A DNA stretch of 64,000 nucleotides from an uncultured Acidimicrobiaceae bacterium (GCA_947259365.1 CAMYMC010000001.1:1-64000); one strand, 5' to 3'. Shown: positions 19,919 through 29,217, numbered from the stretch's first letter. A program made the numbers and translations. Notes: generated from the letters alone by a model not told the origin.

Positions 19919-20884
19919 GTGCAGCGCATCGGTGTGCTCACATCCGGTGGCGACGCCCCCGGCATGAACACCGCGGTCCGCGCCGTGGTGCGGGCCGCCG
20001 CTGGGCGTGACGTCATCACGGTCGGGTTCGAGGACGGCTACGACGGGCTCATCCACGGCCGCCACACGACGCTCACCGCCCGCGACGTGGGCGCGATCCT
20101 CCATCAGGGAGGAACGATGCTGCGCACGGCCCGATGCGAGGAGATGCGGACCGAATCGGGCCAGAAACGGGCAGTTCGCACCCTCCGTCAGGAGGGAATC
20201 GAGGGCCTCGTCGTCATCGGCGGCGACGGGTCGCTGCGGGGCGCCCATCTCCTCGCCGGCCATGAGGTCCCCACGGTGGCGATCCCCGCTTCGATCGACA
20301 ACGACATCTGGGGCACGGACATGTCGCTGGGTGTCGACACCGCGCTCAACACGATCATCGAAGCCGTCGACAAACTCCGCGACACCGCGTCCTCGCACCA
20401 GCGGGCGTTCCTCATCGAGACGATGGGGCGAAACTGCGGCTATCTCGCCCTCATGGCCGGGGTCACGTGTGGCGCCGAGCTCGCCGTCGCCCCGGAAGCG
20501 GCAACGACCGTCGAGGACATCGCGGCGGCCGTCTCCGCCGCCTATGAGCGGGGCAAGTACTACTCGTTCGTCATCGTCGCAGAGGGCGCCGGCCTCGACG
20601 TCCACGAGATCGCCGACCACCTGCGCGACCGGGGCATCGGCTTCGAGTCGCGGATCACGATCCTGGGTCACGTCCAACGCGGCGGCAGACCGTCGGCGTT
20701 CGACCGGCTGCTCGCGTCCCGGATGGGCATCGCTGCGATCGAGCTCCTCCTCGGCGGCAGCACGGACGTCATGACGGCGCTCACCGCCTCGAAGATCCGT
20801 CCGGTGCCCCTCGCCGAGGTGACGGCGCGAGCGCGCGAGGTGAGCGTCGAGTACCAGCACATGACCGAGCTCCTCGCCCGCTGA
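19919..20884 (+). CDS. pfkA: ATP-dependent 6-phosphofructokinase
   Basis: 321 residues from GTG 19919, with GGGAGG 6 nt upstream. The N-terminal GVLTSGGDAPGMN and the VVIGGDGSLRGA motif define the family. Gly after GGD (GGDGS rather than GGDDS) and the absence of Lys before the SIDND motif point to ATP rather than pyrophosphate as phosphate donor. The catalytic motif is PASIDNDIWGTD, with Ser in place of the usual Thr before IDND, a conservative change. Other conserved parts are SSHQRAFLIETMGR and GHVQRGGRPS. It catalyses the committed step of glycolysis. Confidence 0.95.
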   Translation: MQRIGVLTSGGDAPGMNTAVRAVVRAAAGRDVITVGFEDGYDGLIHGRHTTLTARDVGAILHQGGTMLRTARCEEMRTESGQKRAVRTLRQEGIEGLVVIGGDGSLRGAHLLAGHEVPTVAIPASIDNDIWGTDMSLGVDTALNTIIEAVDKLRDTASSHQRAFLIETMGRNCGYLALMAGVTCGAELAVAPEAATTVEDIAAAVSAAYERGKYYSFVIVAEGAGLDVHEIADHLRDRGIGFESRITILGHVQRGGRPSAFDRLLASRMGIAAIELLLGGSTDVMTALTASKIRPVPLAEVTARAREVSVEYQHMTELLAR

Positions 20885-20902
20885 CCGGATACGCCGTCGA
20901 GG

Positions 20903-22561
20903 TCAGCTCCCGGGACGCGTGGCGGAGTCCTCGGCCTCACTGGATGAGCGCCTCCGCGGCTTCGGAGTCTTCCCGGCCGACGCCCGCGTCGCCCTCGCTG
21001 CGGCCGGCTCGGTCTTCGCCCGGCTCCCGGCGGCCTTCCCCGCCGACGCGCCCGCTGTGCCCTTCTTCGCCTTCCCCGTTCCCAGGGGTGGGCGCTTCTT
21101 CGGGGTCCGCGACGACCCTGCCGCCGCCCGCGGCGCAGCCTTCTTCGCCTCGGCACGGGCCGCGGCGAGGAGCTCGTCGAATGCCACCGCGACGGCGGCG
21201 ACGAGCGCGTCGAGGTCCTCCATGACGTCGTAGTCCGCGTTGAACCCCCACATCACGGTTCCGTCGTAGCTGAAGAGGGCGACGCCGACACCGTGGCCGT
21301 GCCACAGCGGCACCAGCGGATACTGGGCGACGAGGCGGGACTCCATGAGGTACAGGGGGAACTGCGGGCCGGGGACGTTGGTGACGGTCAGGTTGAACGG
21401 CCGGGCTCCTTGGGCGAGCCGGCTCGCCAGCGAGACGAGGGTCGCCGGAGCGCCGGCGCTCAACCGCACGAGGGTGGCTGCGCCGAGTGCTTGATCCGTT
21501 CGCTTCAGCTTCTCGGTCGCGGCGTGGACGAGGCGGAACCGCTCCTCGGGGTCGGCGGTACCCACCGGCAGCGGCAGGAGCCACATCGCGACCTGATTCC
21601 CCATCGTGCCTCGCTCGGTTCGGGCGCGGACCGACACCGGTGCCATGACCCGGAAGTCGAGCTCGTCGACCCCGAAGCCGCGATCCTCGGTGAGGAACCG
21701 GCTGATCCCACCGGTGACGGTGGCGAGGACGGCGTCGTTGACGGTGCCCCCGAACGCGTCCTTGATCTCCTTGACGGCGGCGAGGGGTGTATCGAGTGTG
21801 GCGAAGCGCCGGTTGGGCCCGATCGCACCGTTGAGCGGGGTCTTCGAGGCCGGCGTCAGCCACCCGGAGCCGAGTGAGTGGCTCATCGCCCGCACCCGCC
21901 GCGCTCCCTCGAGCGCGATCGCCGTTGCGTCGTCGCGCAGGCGCCGAGCGCTGCGCAACGCGGCGACGACGCGCCCGGTTCTCCGTGCCGTCTCCCTCAC
22001 GATGAGCTCGGCCCCACTGGGAGCGGGTCGCGGTTCGTGATCGGGCACCTCGCCGGTCTCGCCGGTGGGGGCGAGACCCAGCAGCACCGCCATGAGGTCG
22101 ACACCGGCGATGCCGTCGATCATGCAGTGATGCACCTTCGAGATGAGCGCGAATCGGTCGTCCTCGAGGCCCTCGACGATGGCCACCTCCCACAACGGCT
22201 TCGACCTGTCGAGCTGCTGAGACACGAGGCGAGCCATGAGCCGGTTGAGCTGTTCGGTCGTGCCGGGACGGGGAAGGCTCGTGTGGCGCACGTGGTAGTC
22301 GACGTGGAAATGCTCGTCGTCGACCCACACCGGGTGACGCTCGAACGGGACGTGGGCGAGGCGCTGCCGGTAGCGAGGGATGAGCGGGAGCTTCGACGCG
22401 ACGTAGCGCCTGATCCTCTCGACGTCGATGCCCCCGTGCTCATCGCGCAGGGGACCCGCCTCGAAGATCGACATCGCGGCGACGTGCATGTGCGTCGTGC
22501 GCGACTCGAGCGCGAGGAAGGACGCATCGAGGTACGAGAGCCGCTCGTAATGTCCGACCAC
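20903..22561 (-). CDS. WS/DGAT-type acyltransferase with a basic C-terminal tail
   Basis: 552 residues from GTG 22561. The catalytic HHxxxD motif is HHCMIDG at residues 144-149, preceded by the wax synthase/DGAT N-terminal block (SYLDASFLALE). The middle and C-terminal domain contain NVPGPQFPLYLMES, also characteristic. Enzymes of this family make triacylglycerol or wax ester storage lipid from acyl-CoA. Odd feature: after about residue 470 the protein has an 80-residue tail rich in Lys, Ala, Arg, Pro and Ser, resembling a histone H1-like tail. The upstream frame runs further, but rluD ends 33 nt before this start. Convergent with pfkA. Confidence 0.9.
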   Translation of the reverse strand: MVGHYERLSYLDASFLALESRTTHMHVAAMSIFEAGPLRDEHGGIDVERIRRYVASKLPLIPRYRQRLAHVPFERHPVWVDDEHFHVDYHVRHTSLPRPGTTEQLNRLMARLVSQQLDRSKPLWEVAIVEGLEDDRFALISKVHHCMIDGIAGVDLMAVLLGLAPTGETGEVPDHEPRPAPSGAELIVRETARRTGRVVAALRSARRLRDDATAIALEGARRVRAMSHSLGSGWLTPASKTPLNGAIGPNRRFATLDTPLAAVKEIKDAFGGTVNDAVLATVTGGISRFLTEDRGFGVDELDFRVMAPVSVRARTERGTMGNQVAMWLLPLPVGTADPEERFRLVHAATEKLKRTDQALGAATLVRLSAGAPATLVSLASRLAQGARPFNLTVTNVPGPQFPLYLMESRLVAQYPLVPLWHGHGVGVALFSYDGTVMWGFNADYDVMEDLDALVAAVAVAFDELLAAARAEAKKAAPRAAAGSSRTPKKRPPLGTGKAKKGTAGASAGKAAGSRAKTEPAAARATRASAGKTPKPRRRSSSEAEDSATRPGS

Positions 22562-22593
22562 GGTGACCCCGGCGGGTGGCTGCTGACCCAAGC

Positions 22594-23568
22594 CTAGGAG
22601 TCGGTGGGCGCCTCCGACCCGGCGGAGTCCGGCCGTGTGATGACGGTGGGAGGAACCTGGCCCGTGATCGGAGGACCGAGCCGCTCCAGCGAAGCGACGA
22701 GATCGGGCGGCAGCCGTGACGTCATCTCCCGCCTGCCGCCGCGGATCGGGTGCTCGAACGAGAGCCGGCCGGCATGGAGCCACACCCGGCCGGGGTCGCC
22801 GGGCCCACCCCGCTTCCCGTAGGCGGCATCGCCGCACAGCGGGGAGCCGATCGAGGCCATGTGGACCCGGATCTGGTGGGTGCGGCCCGTCTCGAGGCGC
22901 ACGTCGAGCAGCGTGACGCCCACCCAAGCCGCGAGGACGGCGTAGTGGGTGCGGGCGGGCCGGCCGTCGCGGCGCACGGTGATCAGCGTCGGTCGCCGCG
23001 GGTCCCTCCCCAGCGGCGCGTCGATGGTCCCGCTGTCGGCTTCGAAGACGCCGGTGGCGAGGGCGAGGTACCGGCGTTCGATCTCCCGCCGACGCATCGC
23101 ATCGGCGAGTGCCTCGTGCGCCGCCGCCGACCGCGCCACGACGAGCAACCCAGACGTCTCCCGGTCGAGGCGGTGGACGATGCCGAAGCGGTGGGCCTCG
23201 CCGAGCCCGGCGAGCTCCGGGTACCTGGCAACCAGGCCGTTGAGGAGGGTGTCGTCGCGATGGCCCGCTCCGGGATGGACGACGATCCCCGCCGGTTTGT
23301 CGACGACGACGAGGTCCTGGTCGGCGTGCACGACCCGGAACGGGACCGCAGCGGGCTCGACGCCGTCGTCTGGCGGTGGGAACCGGACCGCGACGACGCG
23401 CCCCGCCGTCAACCGTGTCGAGCCAGACACCGACTCACCGTCGACGAGGACGGCACCGTCGTCGACGAGACGACGCGCCTCGGCTCTGCCGATGCCGCCG
23501 AGCACGGCGACGATGCGATCGGCGCGCTCGCCTGCGAGCTCGGATGGGACCACCCATTGCTCAGGCAT
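22594..23568 (-). CDS. rluD: RluA-family 23S rRNA pseudouridine synthase
   Basis: 324 residues. An N-terminal S4 RNA-binding domain (about 14-65) is followed by the catalytic motif GIVHRLDRETSGLLV with the nucleophilic Asp at 135. Later signatures are LETGRTHQIRVHM and GDAAYG. This architecture is RluD/RluC type; in actinobacteria the gene after lspA is usually called rluD, and the exact uridine target is inferred. It overlaps lspA by 8 nt. Confidence 0.93.
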   Translation of the reverse strand: MPEQWVVPSELAGERADRIVAVLGGIGRAEARRLVDDGAVLVDGESVSGSTRLTAGRVVAVRFPPPDDGVEPAAVPFRVVHADQDLVVVDKPAGIVVHPGAGHRDDTLLNGLVARYPELAGLGEAHRFGIVHRLDRETSGLLVVARSAAAHEALADAMRRREIERRYLALATGVFEADSGTIDAPLGRDPRRPTLITVRRDGRPARTHYAVLAAWVGVTLLDVRLETGRTHQIRVHMASIGSPLCGDAAYGKRGGPGDPGRVWLHAGRLSFEHPIRGGRREMTSRLPPDLVASLERLGPPITGQVPPTVITRPDSAGSEAPTDS

Positions 23569-24055
23569 CTTCGGACGGCACCCGGGCCCTCGGGTGCGGT
23601 GCGAACAGCGCCCCGAGGATGAGAACCACCACCCCGACCGAGATCGCCGAGTCGGCTACGTTGAAGGTCGGCCAGAACGAGAGGTCGATGAAGTCCACGA
23701 CCGCCCCGTCGAGGATCCCCTCGCCACGGAAGAACCGGTCCAGGAGGTTGCCAACGGCCCCGCCGAGGATGAGCGCGAGCGACACCTGCTCGAACCGTCG
23801 CGCTGCCTGCGGCAGCGTCACGGCGACGACGACGACGATGAGGATGGCTACCACGGCCAGGAAACGGCCGCCGCCGGTGAAGCTCGAGAACGCGGCACCT
23901 GGGTTGCGGGTCAGCCGGAGCTCGAGGAACTCACCGATGACCGAGACCGGCTCGCCCTCGAGCGCTGCCACCGCCCACACCTTCGTGATCTGGTCGGCGG
24001 CGACGACGACGACCGCGACCCACCACGGAGGCCCGGTCAGGCCCTGTCGGCCCAC
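23561..24055 (-). CDS. lspA: Lipoprotein signal peptidase (signal peptidase II)
   Basis: 164 residues from GTG 24055. Four membrane helices. Conserved motifs are DQITKVWAV, RNPGAAFS, VVDFIDL and FNVADSAI, the last two carrying the catalytic Asp pair. It cleaves prolipoproteins after lipid attachment at Cys; the cytochrome c at 697-1011 is one likely substrate. The start overlaps the TraR-like gene by 19 nt and the end overlaps rluD by 8 nt, so the three form one operon. Confidence 0.93.
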   Translation of the reverse strand: MGRQGLTGPPWWVAVVVVAADQITKVWAVAALEGEPVSVIGEFLELRLTRNPGAAFSSFTGGGRFLAVVAILIVVVVAVTLPQAARRFEQVSLALILGGAVGNLLDRFFRGEGILDGAVVDFIDLSFWPTFNVADSAISVGVVVLILGALFAPHPRARVPSEDA

Positions 24056-24411
24056 TCGACAAGCGTCGTCGCGTAGGGGAGCGCTTCGAGCCGGGCGAGC
24101 GGGATCGGCTTGCCGCTCACCTCGCACACTCCGTAGACGCCCTTGTCCATCCGATCGAGCGCCTTCTCGACCTTGCCGAGGAGCTCGCGGGCGTTCCGCT
24201 CCTTGGAGAAGTCCATCTCGAGCTCGAAGGCGAGAGAGCCCCCATCCGCGTTGTCGGGGTCCGCGTTGTGCTCGGAGCCCGTCTCGGCGAGCCGGACCTG
24301 CTCGCGCTCGCGCTCCATCTCTTCGATGAGGGCGCTCAGCCGCTCTCGCTCCTCCTCGAGCTTGCCGCGGAGCCGTGAAAGCGTCGATTTCGCCAGCTGC
24401 TTCCTGGCCAT
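24037..24411 (-). CDS. TraR/DksA-like protein with most zinc-finger cysteines missing
   Basis: 124 residues. A long N-terminal coiled coil (KLEEERERLSALIEEMER) leads to the TraR/DksA C-terminal block KGVYGVCEVSGKPIPLARLEALPYATT. In DksA the zinc is held by four Cys; here only the Cys of GVCEVSG remains, with Ser where the second would be and no C-terminal pair, so zinc is probably not bound. DksA-type proteins insert into the RNA polymerase secondary channel. Actinobacteria commonly carry such a gene between divIVA and lspA. ATG 24411 has GAGGAGG 4 nt upstream. Confidence 0.85.
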   Translation of the reverse strand: MARKQLAKSTLSRLRGKLEEERERLSALIEEMEREREQVRLAETGSEHNADPDNADGGSLAFELEMDFSKERNARELLGKVEKALDRMDKGVYGVCEVSGKPIPLARLEALPYATTLVEWADRA

Positions 24412-24465
24412 TCGACCTCCTCGGAGGCCGAGACTGTAGCAGCGTGCGCCTCGGTAGCCGGGCGG

Positions 24466-24780
24466 TCACACGCCCAGACGGCGCCTCAACTCGCCGAGAT
24501 CGACGCCGAGGACTCGGACGACTTTGCGCCGGGAGCGATGGCCGCCAACGAGCTCGGCGGATCCTCCGGTGACATCGGCGATGAGCCGGCATGCCGCGTC
24601 GTTCGCCATTCCGCCGGCGGCGGGCGCCGCGACACGCACACGAAGTGCCCCGGCATGGCGGCCGGCGATCTCCGTGCGCGACGCATTGGGCACGACCCAG
24701 ACGTCGATCTCCACCCCGTTCGCCGTGGTTCGCACCGGCTCCACCGGCTCAACGGTACCGGACGCTCCCGGTACTACCAT
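24466..24780 (-). CDS. DUF167/YggU family protein
   Basis: 104 residues from ATG 24780. The family pattern is visible: VEIDVWVVPNASRTEIAGRH near the start, then ALRVRVAAPAAGGMANDAA, then the RRKVVRVLG region. Function is unknown. The family is often linked to yggS-yggT, which lie near by in this window. A longer frame to 24828 would run into the ileS leader and lacks conserved sequence. 54 nt upstream of the TraR-like gene. Confidence 0.85.
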   Translation of the reverse strand: MVVPGASGTVEPVEPVRTTANGVEIDVWVVPNASRTEIAGRHAGALRVRVAAPAAGGMANDAACRLIADVTGGSAELVGGHRSRRKVVRVLGVDLGELRRRLGV

Positions 24781-24827
24781 CGCTGCCCGGCGTCGAAGGG
24801 GACACGTCCCGAGGACACCCCCGGGCA

Positions 24828-25047
24828 CAGCGAGCCGGCGATGGTGAGAGGCCGGCCCGGGACCGACGGAGCATCACCCCCGAGCTGCGGGAAGAGACCG
24901 GAATGCCGGAGGTAGAGCCCGCCGTCCGCCCGACGACACCGGGCCCAACGAAGCGGCCGGGGCCCGGGCCCGGCAAGCCGGGTGGTACCGCGGGGTTCCC
25001 TCGTCCCGGTGTGTAGCCACGCCGCAGCGTCGAGGAAGGAATCAGCC
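24828..25047 (+). promoter_or_regulatory. T-box riboswitch leader of ileS
   Basis: The T-box core GGTGGTACCGCGG is at 24981-24993, the sequence that pairs with the uncharged tRNA 3' end. Upstream is AGCGAGCCGGCGATGGTGAG followed by its pairing partner GGCCGGC. ATC at 24873-24875 in GGAGCATCACCCCCGAGC is the likely isoleucine specifier codon. The part before the T-box is short, as in actinobacterial ileS leaders with an ultrashort Stem I. CCTCG at 24999-25003 can pair with CGAGG (25031-25035) of the ileS ribosome-binding site, arguing for translational rather than transcriptional control. Confidence 0.88.
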
Positions 25048-28000
25048 GTGACCGAGGACGCCACGAGCGCCCGGACCACGTTCAGCAGGGTCCCGCCCCG
25101 CGTCGATCTCCCCACGCTCGAGGAACGGATCCTCGACCTCTGGGACGCGATCGACGCCTTCGAGCGCTCGGTCGAACTGCACCCCGAGGACCGGGAGTAC
25201 ACGTTCTTCGACGGTCCCCCGTTTCCCACCGGCAGCCCGCACTACGGCAACCTCCTCGCCGGCGTCATCAAGGACATCGTCCCCCGCTACTGGACGATGC
25301 GGGGACGGCGCGTCGAGCGGCGCTTCGGGTGGGACACTCACGGCCTCCCGATCGAGATGGAAGTCCAGCGCCAGCTCGGCCTTTCCGGACCGCGCCAGAT
25401 CGAGGAGTTCGGCGTCGCCAGGTTCAACGCGGCGTGTCGCGAGCAGGTCGAGACGAACACCGAGATGTGGGAGCACATCACTCGCCGGCTCGGTCGCTGG
25501 ATCGACTTCGAGAACGACTACCGGACGATGGATCTCGACTACATGGAGAGCGTGTGGTGGGTGTTCCGCGGATTGTGGGACCGGGGACTGATCTACCAGG
25601 ACTTCAAGGTGCTCCCCTACTCGTGGGCCGCCGGAACGCCCCTGTCGAACTTCGAGCTCAACCTCGGGGGCTACCGCGACGTCGAAGACCCCTCGATCAC
25701 CGTCCGGCTTCGCGTTGTCGCGGACCGGTCGCCGGCGGCTCGCGGTGACTGGCTCCTCATCTGGACGACGACGCCCTGGACCCTCCCCGGCAACCTCGCC
25801 GTCGCCGTCGGCGAGGCCATCACGTACGCCCGGGTGGCGGACGGAGCGGAGCACTACTGGGTGGCCGAGGATCTCGTTGCAACCGTGTTCGGTGACTCCG
25901 ACGTGACCGTGGTGGCGACGGCGAAGGGCGCCGCGCTCGTCGGCGTCGAGTACGAGCCGCCGTACGACCACTTCGCCGCGAGACGCGACGATGGCGCGTT
26001 CCGCACGATCCCTTCCCCCGACGTGACGACCGACGAGGGCACCGGGCTCGTCCACATGGCGCCTGCCTACGGCGAGGCCGACTTCGTCGCCCTCCAGGCA
26101 GCCGGCCTCGACGTCCTCGTCGACCCGGTCGACCTCGAGGCGCGGTTCACCGCCGAGGTACCGGAGGTCGCCGGGATGCACGTCAAGGACGCCGACGACG
26201 TCCTCGTCGGCCTGCTGCGAGAACGGGGCCTGCTCGTGCACTCGGGGACCATCACGCACTCCTACCCCTTCTGCTGGCGCACCGACACCCCGCTCATCTA
26301 CAAGGCCATCCCCTCCTGGTACGTGAAGGTCGAGGCCTTCAAAGACCGAATGGCCGAACTCAACGAGCGCGTCCTGTGGGTCCCCGACTACGTCGGCGAT
26401 CGGAGGTTTGGCAACTGGCTGCGCGATGCCCGCGACTGGGCGATCAGCCGGAACCGCTTCTGGGGAAGTTGCATTCCAGTCTGGGAGTGCGACGGCTGCC
26501 ACGAACAGGTCTGTGTGGGATCGCGGGCCGAGCTCCGGGAACGTTCCGGTGTCCTCCTCGAGGACCTCCACAAGCACGTCGTCGACGAGGTGACCTTCCC
26601 GTGCACCGAATGTGGGGGAACGATGCGGCGGGTCCCCGAGGTGCTCGACGTCTGGTTCGAGTCCGGGTCGATGCCGTACGCCAAGCTCCACTACCCATTC
26701 GAGAACGAGGACCGGTTCGAGAGGACCTTCCCCGCCGACTTCATCGCCGAAGGACTCGACCAGACCCGGGGCTGGTTCTACACCCTCGTCGTGCTCGCCA
26801 CCGCCCTCCGTGACGAGGTGCCGTTCCAGAACTGCGTCGTCAACGGGATGATCCTCGCCGAGGACGGCCGGAAGATGTCGAAGTCGCTGAAGAACTACCC
26901 CGATCCCGCAGAGATCCTCGACACATCAGGGGCCGACGCTCTTCGCACGTACCTCATCAACTCCCCCGTGCTGCGGGCCGAGCCCCTGCGGTTCTCCCTC
27001 GACGGCGTCCGCGAGGTCGTGCGGACGACGCTGTTGCCGCTGTGGAACGCGTTCTCCTTCTTCACGACGTACGCCGAGGCCGACGGCATCACCCGGGAGG
27101 AGCTCGAAGGAGCCCCGCCTCCCGACGAGAGGGCAGAGATCGACCGGTGGATCCTCTCCGTGCTCCAGTCCCTGATCAAGCGGGTCAACACCGAGATGGA
27201 GGAGTACCGGCTCTATGCGGTGATCCCCCCGGTCATCGACTTCATCGACGACCTCACGAACTGGTACATCCGCCGGTCGCGACGGCGATTCTGGCGTCAG
27301 CGATCCGGCGACGACGCCGACAAGCTGGGGGCGTTCGCCACGCTCTACGACGTCCTCGTCACCTTCGCCAAGGTGGCGGCGCCGGTGCTGCCCTTCATGA
27401 CGGAGGAGATGTATCAGCTGCTGGTGAAGCGCCCGGCGGGCGCCGCGGTACCCGACAGCGTCCATCACACCGACTACCCGGAGGCGAGCGAGGCGAGAAT
27501 CGACGAGGCGCTCGAAGCCGCCATGGAGCACGTGCGGTCGATCGTCAATCTCGGACGGGGCCTTCGCAAGCGCAGCGAGTTGAGAGTGCGCCAGCCCCTC
27601 TCGTCACTGACGATCGTCACGCGCGACGAGGCGGTCGCCGCCGCCGCGAAGGAGCACCGCTCCCTCATCGCCGAAGAGCTCAACGTTCACGGCGTCGCCG
27701 TCGACGCGGACGAGGGCCGGTTCGTCACGCTCTCGGCGAAGGCGAACTTCAAGACGCTGGGCCCCCGCCTCGGGCCGGCGACCAAGACGATCGCCGATGC
27801 GATCTCGCGGTTGCACCATGACGACGTCACCGGCCTCCTCGCCGTCGGGACCGCTGAGGTCGGCGGCGAGACGATCACCGCGGACGACATCGTCGTCGAA
27901 CGAGCCCCCCGACCCGGCATCGCGGTGGCCAGCGACGGTGAGATCTCCGTCGCCCTCGACACGACGATCGATGCCGACCTCGAGCTCGAGGGCCTCGCCC

Positions 28001-28242
28001 GCGAGATCGTGAGTCGCATCCAGGCCCGCCGGCGCGCCCTGGACCTGGCGGTGACCGATCGCATCGAGCTCACGTGGTTCACCGAGGATGCCGCCCTGGC
28101 CGAGGCGATCGAGACACATCGCGAGATGATCGCCGGCGAGGTCCTCGCCACGACGGTGACCAAGGGGGCGCAACCCCGCGGGGATGAGGCGTCGGTCGAC
28201 GCGTCGACGATGTGGCTCGACCTCGCCCGCAGCGAAGGCTGA
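25048..28242 (+). CDS. ileS: Isoleucyl-tRNA synthetase (type 2-like)
   Basis: 1064 residues from GTG 25048, with GAGGAAGGA 7 nt upstream. The HIGH motif appears as HYGN (residues 65-68, in GSPHYGNLLAG) and the KMSKS motif as GRKMSKSLKNYPDP. The editing domain lies between. The HYGN form, the DVWFESGSMPYAKLHYP block and the length fit the eukaryote-like type 2 IleRS, the group often insensitive to mupirocin (family knowledge, not tested here). Cys pairs CDGC and CTEC could bind zinc. It faces divIVA tail to tail with 6 nt between, and is controlled by a T-box leader. Confidence 0.97.
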   Translation: MTEDATSARTTFSRVPPRVDLPTLEERILDLWDAIDAFERSVELHPEDREYTFFDGPPFPTGSPHYGNLLAGVIKDIVPRYWTMRGRRVERRFGWDTHGLPIEMEVQRQLGLSGPRQIEEFGVARFNAACREQVETNTEMWEHITRRLGRWIDFENDYRTMDLDYMESVWWVFRGLWDRGLIYQDFKVLPYSWAAGTPLSNFELNLGGYRDVEDPSITVRLRVVADRSPAARGDWLLIWTTTPWTLPGNLAVAVGEAITYARVADGAEHYWVAEDLVATVFGDSDVTVVATAKGAALVGVEYEPPYDHFAARRDDGAFRTIPSPDVTTDEGTGLVHMAPAYGEADFVALQAAGLDVLVDPVDLEARFTAEVPEVAGMHVKDADDVLVGLLRERGLLVHSGTITHSYPFCWRTDTPLIYKAIPSWYVKVEAFKDRMAELNERVLWVPDYVGDRRFGNWLRDARDWAISRNRFWGSCIPVWECDGCHEQVCVGSRAELRERSGVLLEDLHKHVVDEVTFPCTECGGTMRRVPEVLDVWFESGSMPYAKLHYPFENEDRFERTFPADFIAEGLDQTRGWFYTLVVLATALRDEVPFQNCVVNGMILAEDGRKMSKSLKNYPDPAEILDTSGADALRTYLINSPVLRAEPLRFSLDGVREVVRTTLLPLWNAFSFFTTYAEADGITREELEGAPPPDERAEIDRWILSVLQSLIKRVNTEMEEYRLYAVIPPVIDFIDDLTNWYIRRSRRRFWRQRSGDDADKLGAFATLYDVLVTFAKVAAPVLPFMTEEMYQLLVKRPAGAAVPDSVHHTDYPEASEARIDEALEAAMEHVRSIVNLGRGLRKRSELRVRQPLSSLTIVTRDEAVAAAAKEHRSLIAEELNVHGVAVDADEGRFVTLSAKANFKTLGPRLGPATKTIADAISRLHHDDVTGLLAVGTAEVGGETITADDIVVERAPRPGIAVASDGEISVALDTTIDADLELEGLAREIVSRIQARRRALDLAVTDRIELTWFTEDAALAEAIETHREMIAGEVLATTVTKGAQPRGDEASVDASTMWLDLARSEG

Positions 28243-28248
28243 GGCAGC

Positions 28249-29217
28249 TCAGACTCGCCCCTGCTCGTCCTTCGTCGCCTCCAGCCGGCTCCGCAGGCCG
28301 GCGAGCCGCCGCTCGTAGAAGCCCTGGCCGGCCGTGTCCTCGATCTCCCCCCGTTCCGCCGGATCCGGCGCCACCGCGTCGGGCACCTGGTCGCGCGCAT
28401 CGAGATCGATCAGATCACCGAGCAACGAGAATTCCGCCAGCGTGTTCGCCGTCAGCGTCGAGAAGCGGCGCTCGAGATCGCGCAAGGACGAGCGAATCTG
28501 GCGCACCCGCCGCTCCAGCGACCGCACCTCCCGCTCAGCGGCATCGGTCATCTGGGCGGCGGCACGTCTCGCCTCCTCCACGATCCGATCCCCTTCGACG
28601 CCCGCCTCCCCGGCGACTCGGCTCGCATCCCGGCTTGCGGCGTCCTTGATGGAGGTGACCTCGCGCTGGACCTCGTCGAGGGCGGCGGCGCGGTCCCTGT
28701 CGGCTGCCGCGATGCCCTCCACCACCTGCTGGTCGGCGATCTGGAGCATCCTGCGCGCCTCCTCGCGTGCGGTGGCGACGAAGGTGTCGGCGGCGATCTC
28801 GGCGGTCAAATGCTCCCGCCACAGGCGCTGCTCGTCGCCCTCGGAAACGGGCGCGGCGCGCTCCGCCGTCCCGGCGAGCCTCCTCGCCTCGTCGGTGATG
28901 CGGTGTGCCTCGTCCTCGGCCCGTCTTCGGATTCGTGCGGCCTCGGCGAGCGCGTCGACGCGAAGGTCCTCCGCCTCTTGCTCCAGCTCCTCGATCCGAC
29001 CGGGCGCGGGCTCCAGAGCGCGCACGTCAGGTGCACTGGCCACCTCGAGGGCGTGCTCGAGTGAGTCGAGCCTGCGCCGTGAGATCGTCAACTCCTGCTC
29101 GTACCGCTCCAACGAGGCCCCGAGGCGCTCGAGGAACTCGTCGACCTCGCGCCGGTCGTAGACGTGGCGGGTTCCGCTGAAGCGGGCATTGCGCACGTCG
29201 TGCGCGGAGACATCCAT
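28249..29217 (-). CDS. divIVA: DivIVA-domain cell division/polarity protein
   Basis: 322 residues from ATG 29217 (GTG 29223 is an alternative). The N-terminal DivIVA domain is recognisable as DVRNARFSGTRHVYDRREVDEFLERL. A long heptad-rich coiled coil follows, with many Glu, Ala and Arg and stretches such as ARRMLQIADQQVVEGI. DivIVA proteins bind curved membrane and organise growth or septation; in actinobacteria (Wag31) they direct polar growth. It is the last gene of the dcw cluster, 41 nt after yggT. Confidence 0.88.
   Translation of the reverse strand: MDVSAHDVRNARFSGTRHVYDRREVDEFLERLGASLERYEQELTISRRRLDSLEHALEVASAPDVRALEPAPGRIEELEQEAEDLRVDALAEAARIRRRAEDEAHRITDEARRLAGTAERAAPVSEGDEQRLWREHLTAEIAADTFVATAREEARRMLQIADQQVVEGIAAADRDRAAALDEVQREVTSIKDAASRDASRVAGEAGVEGDRIVEEARRAAAQMTDAAEREVRSLERRVRQIRSSLRDLERRFSTLTANTLAEFSLLGDLIDLDARDQVPDAVAPDPAERGEIEDTAGQGFYERRLAGLRSRLEATKDEQGRV

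Noticed and set aside
28235-28255. Short palindrome across the ileS and divIVA stops (ctgag-gcag-ctcag)
   Set aside because: Only 5 bp, arising from two facing stop codons; too small for a confident terminator.
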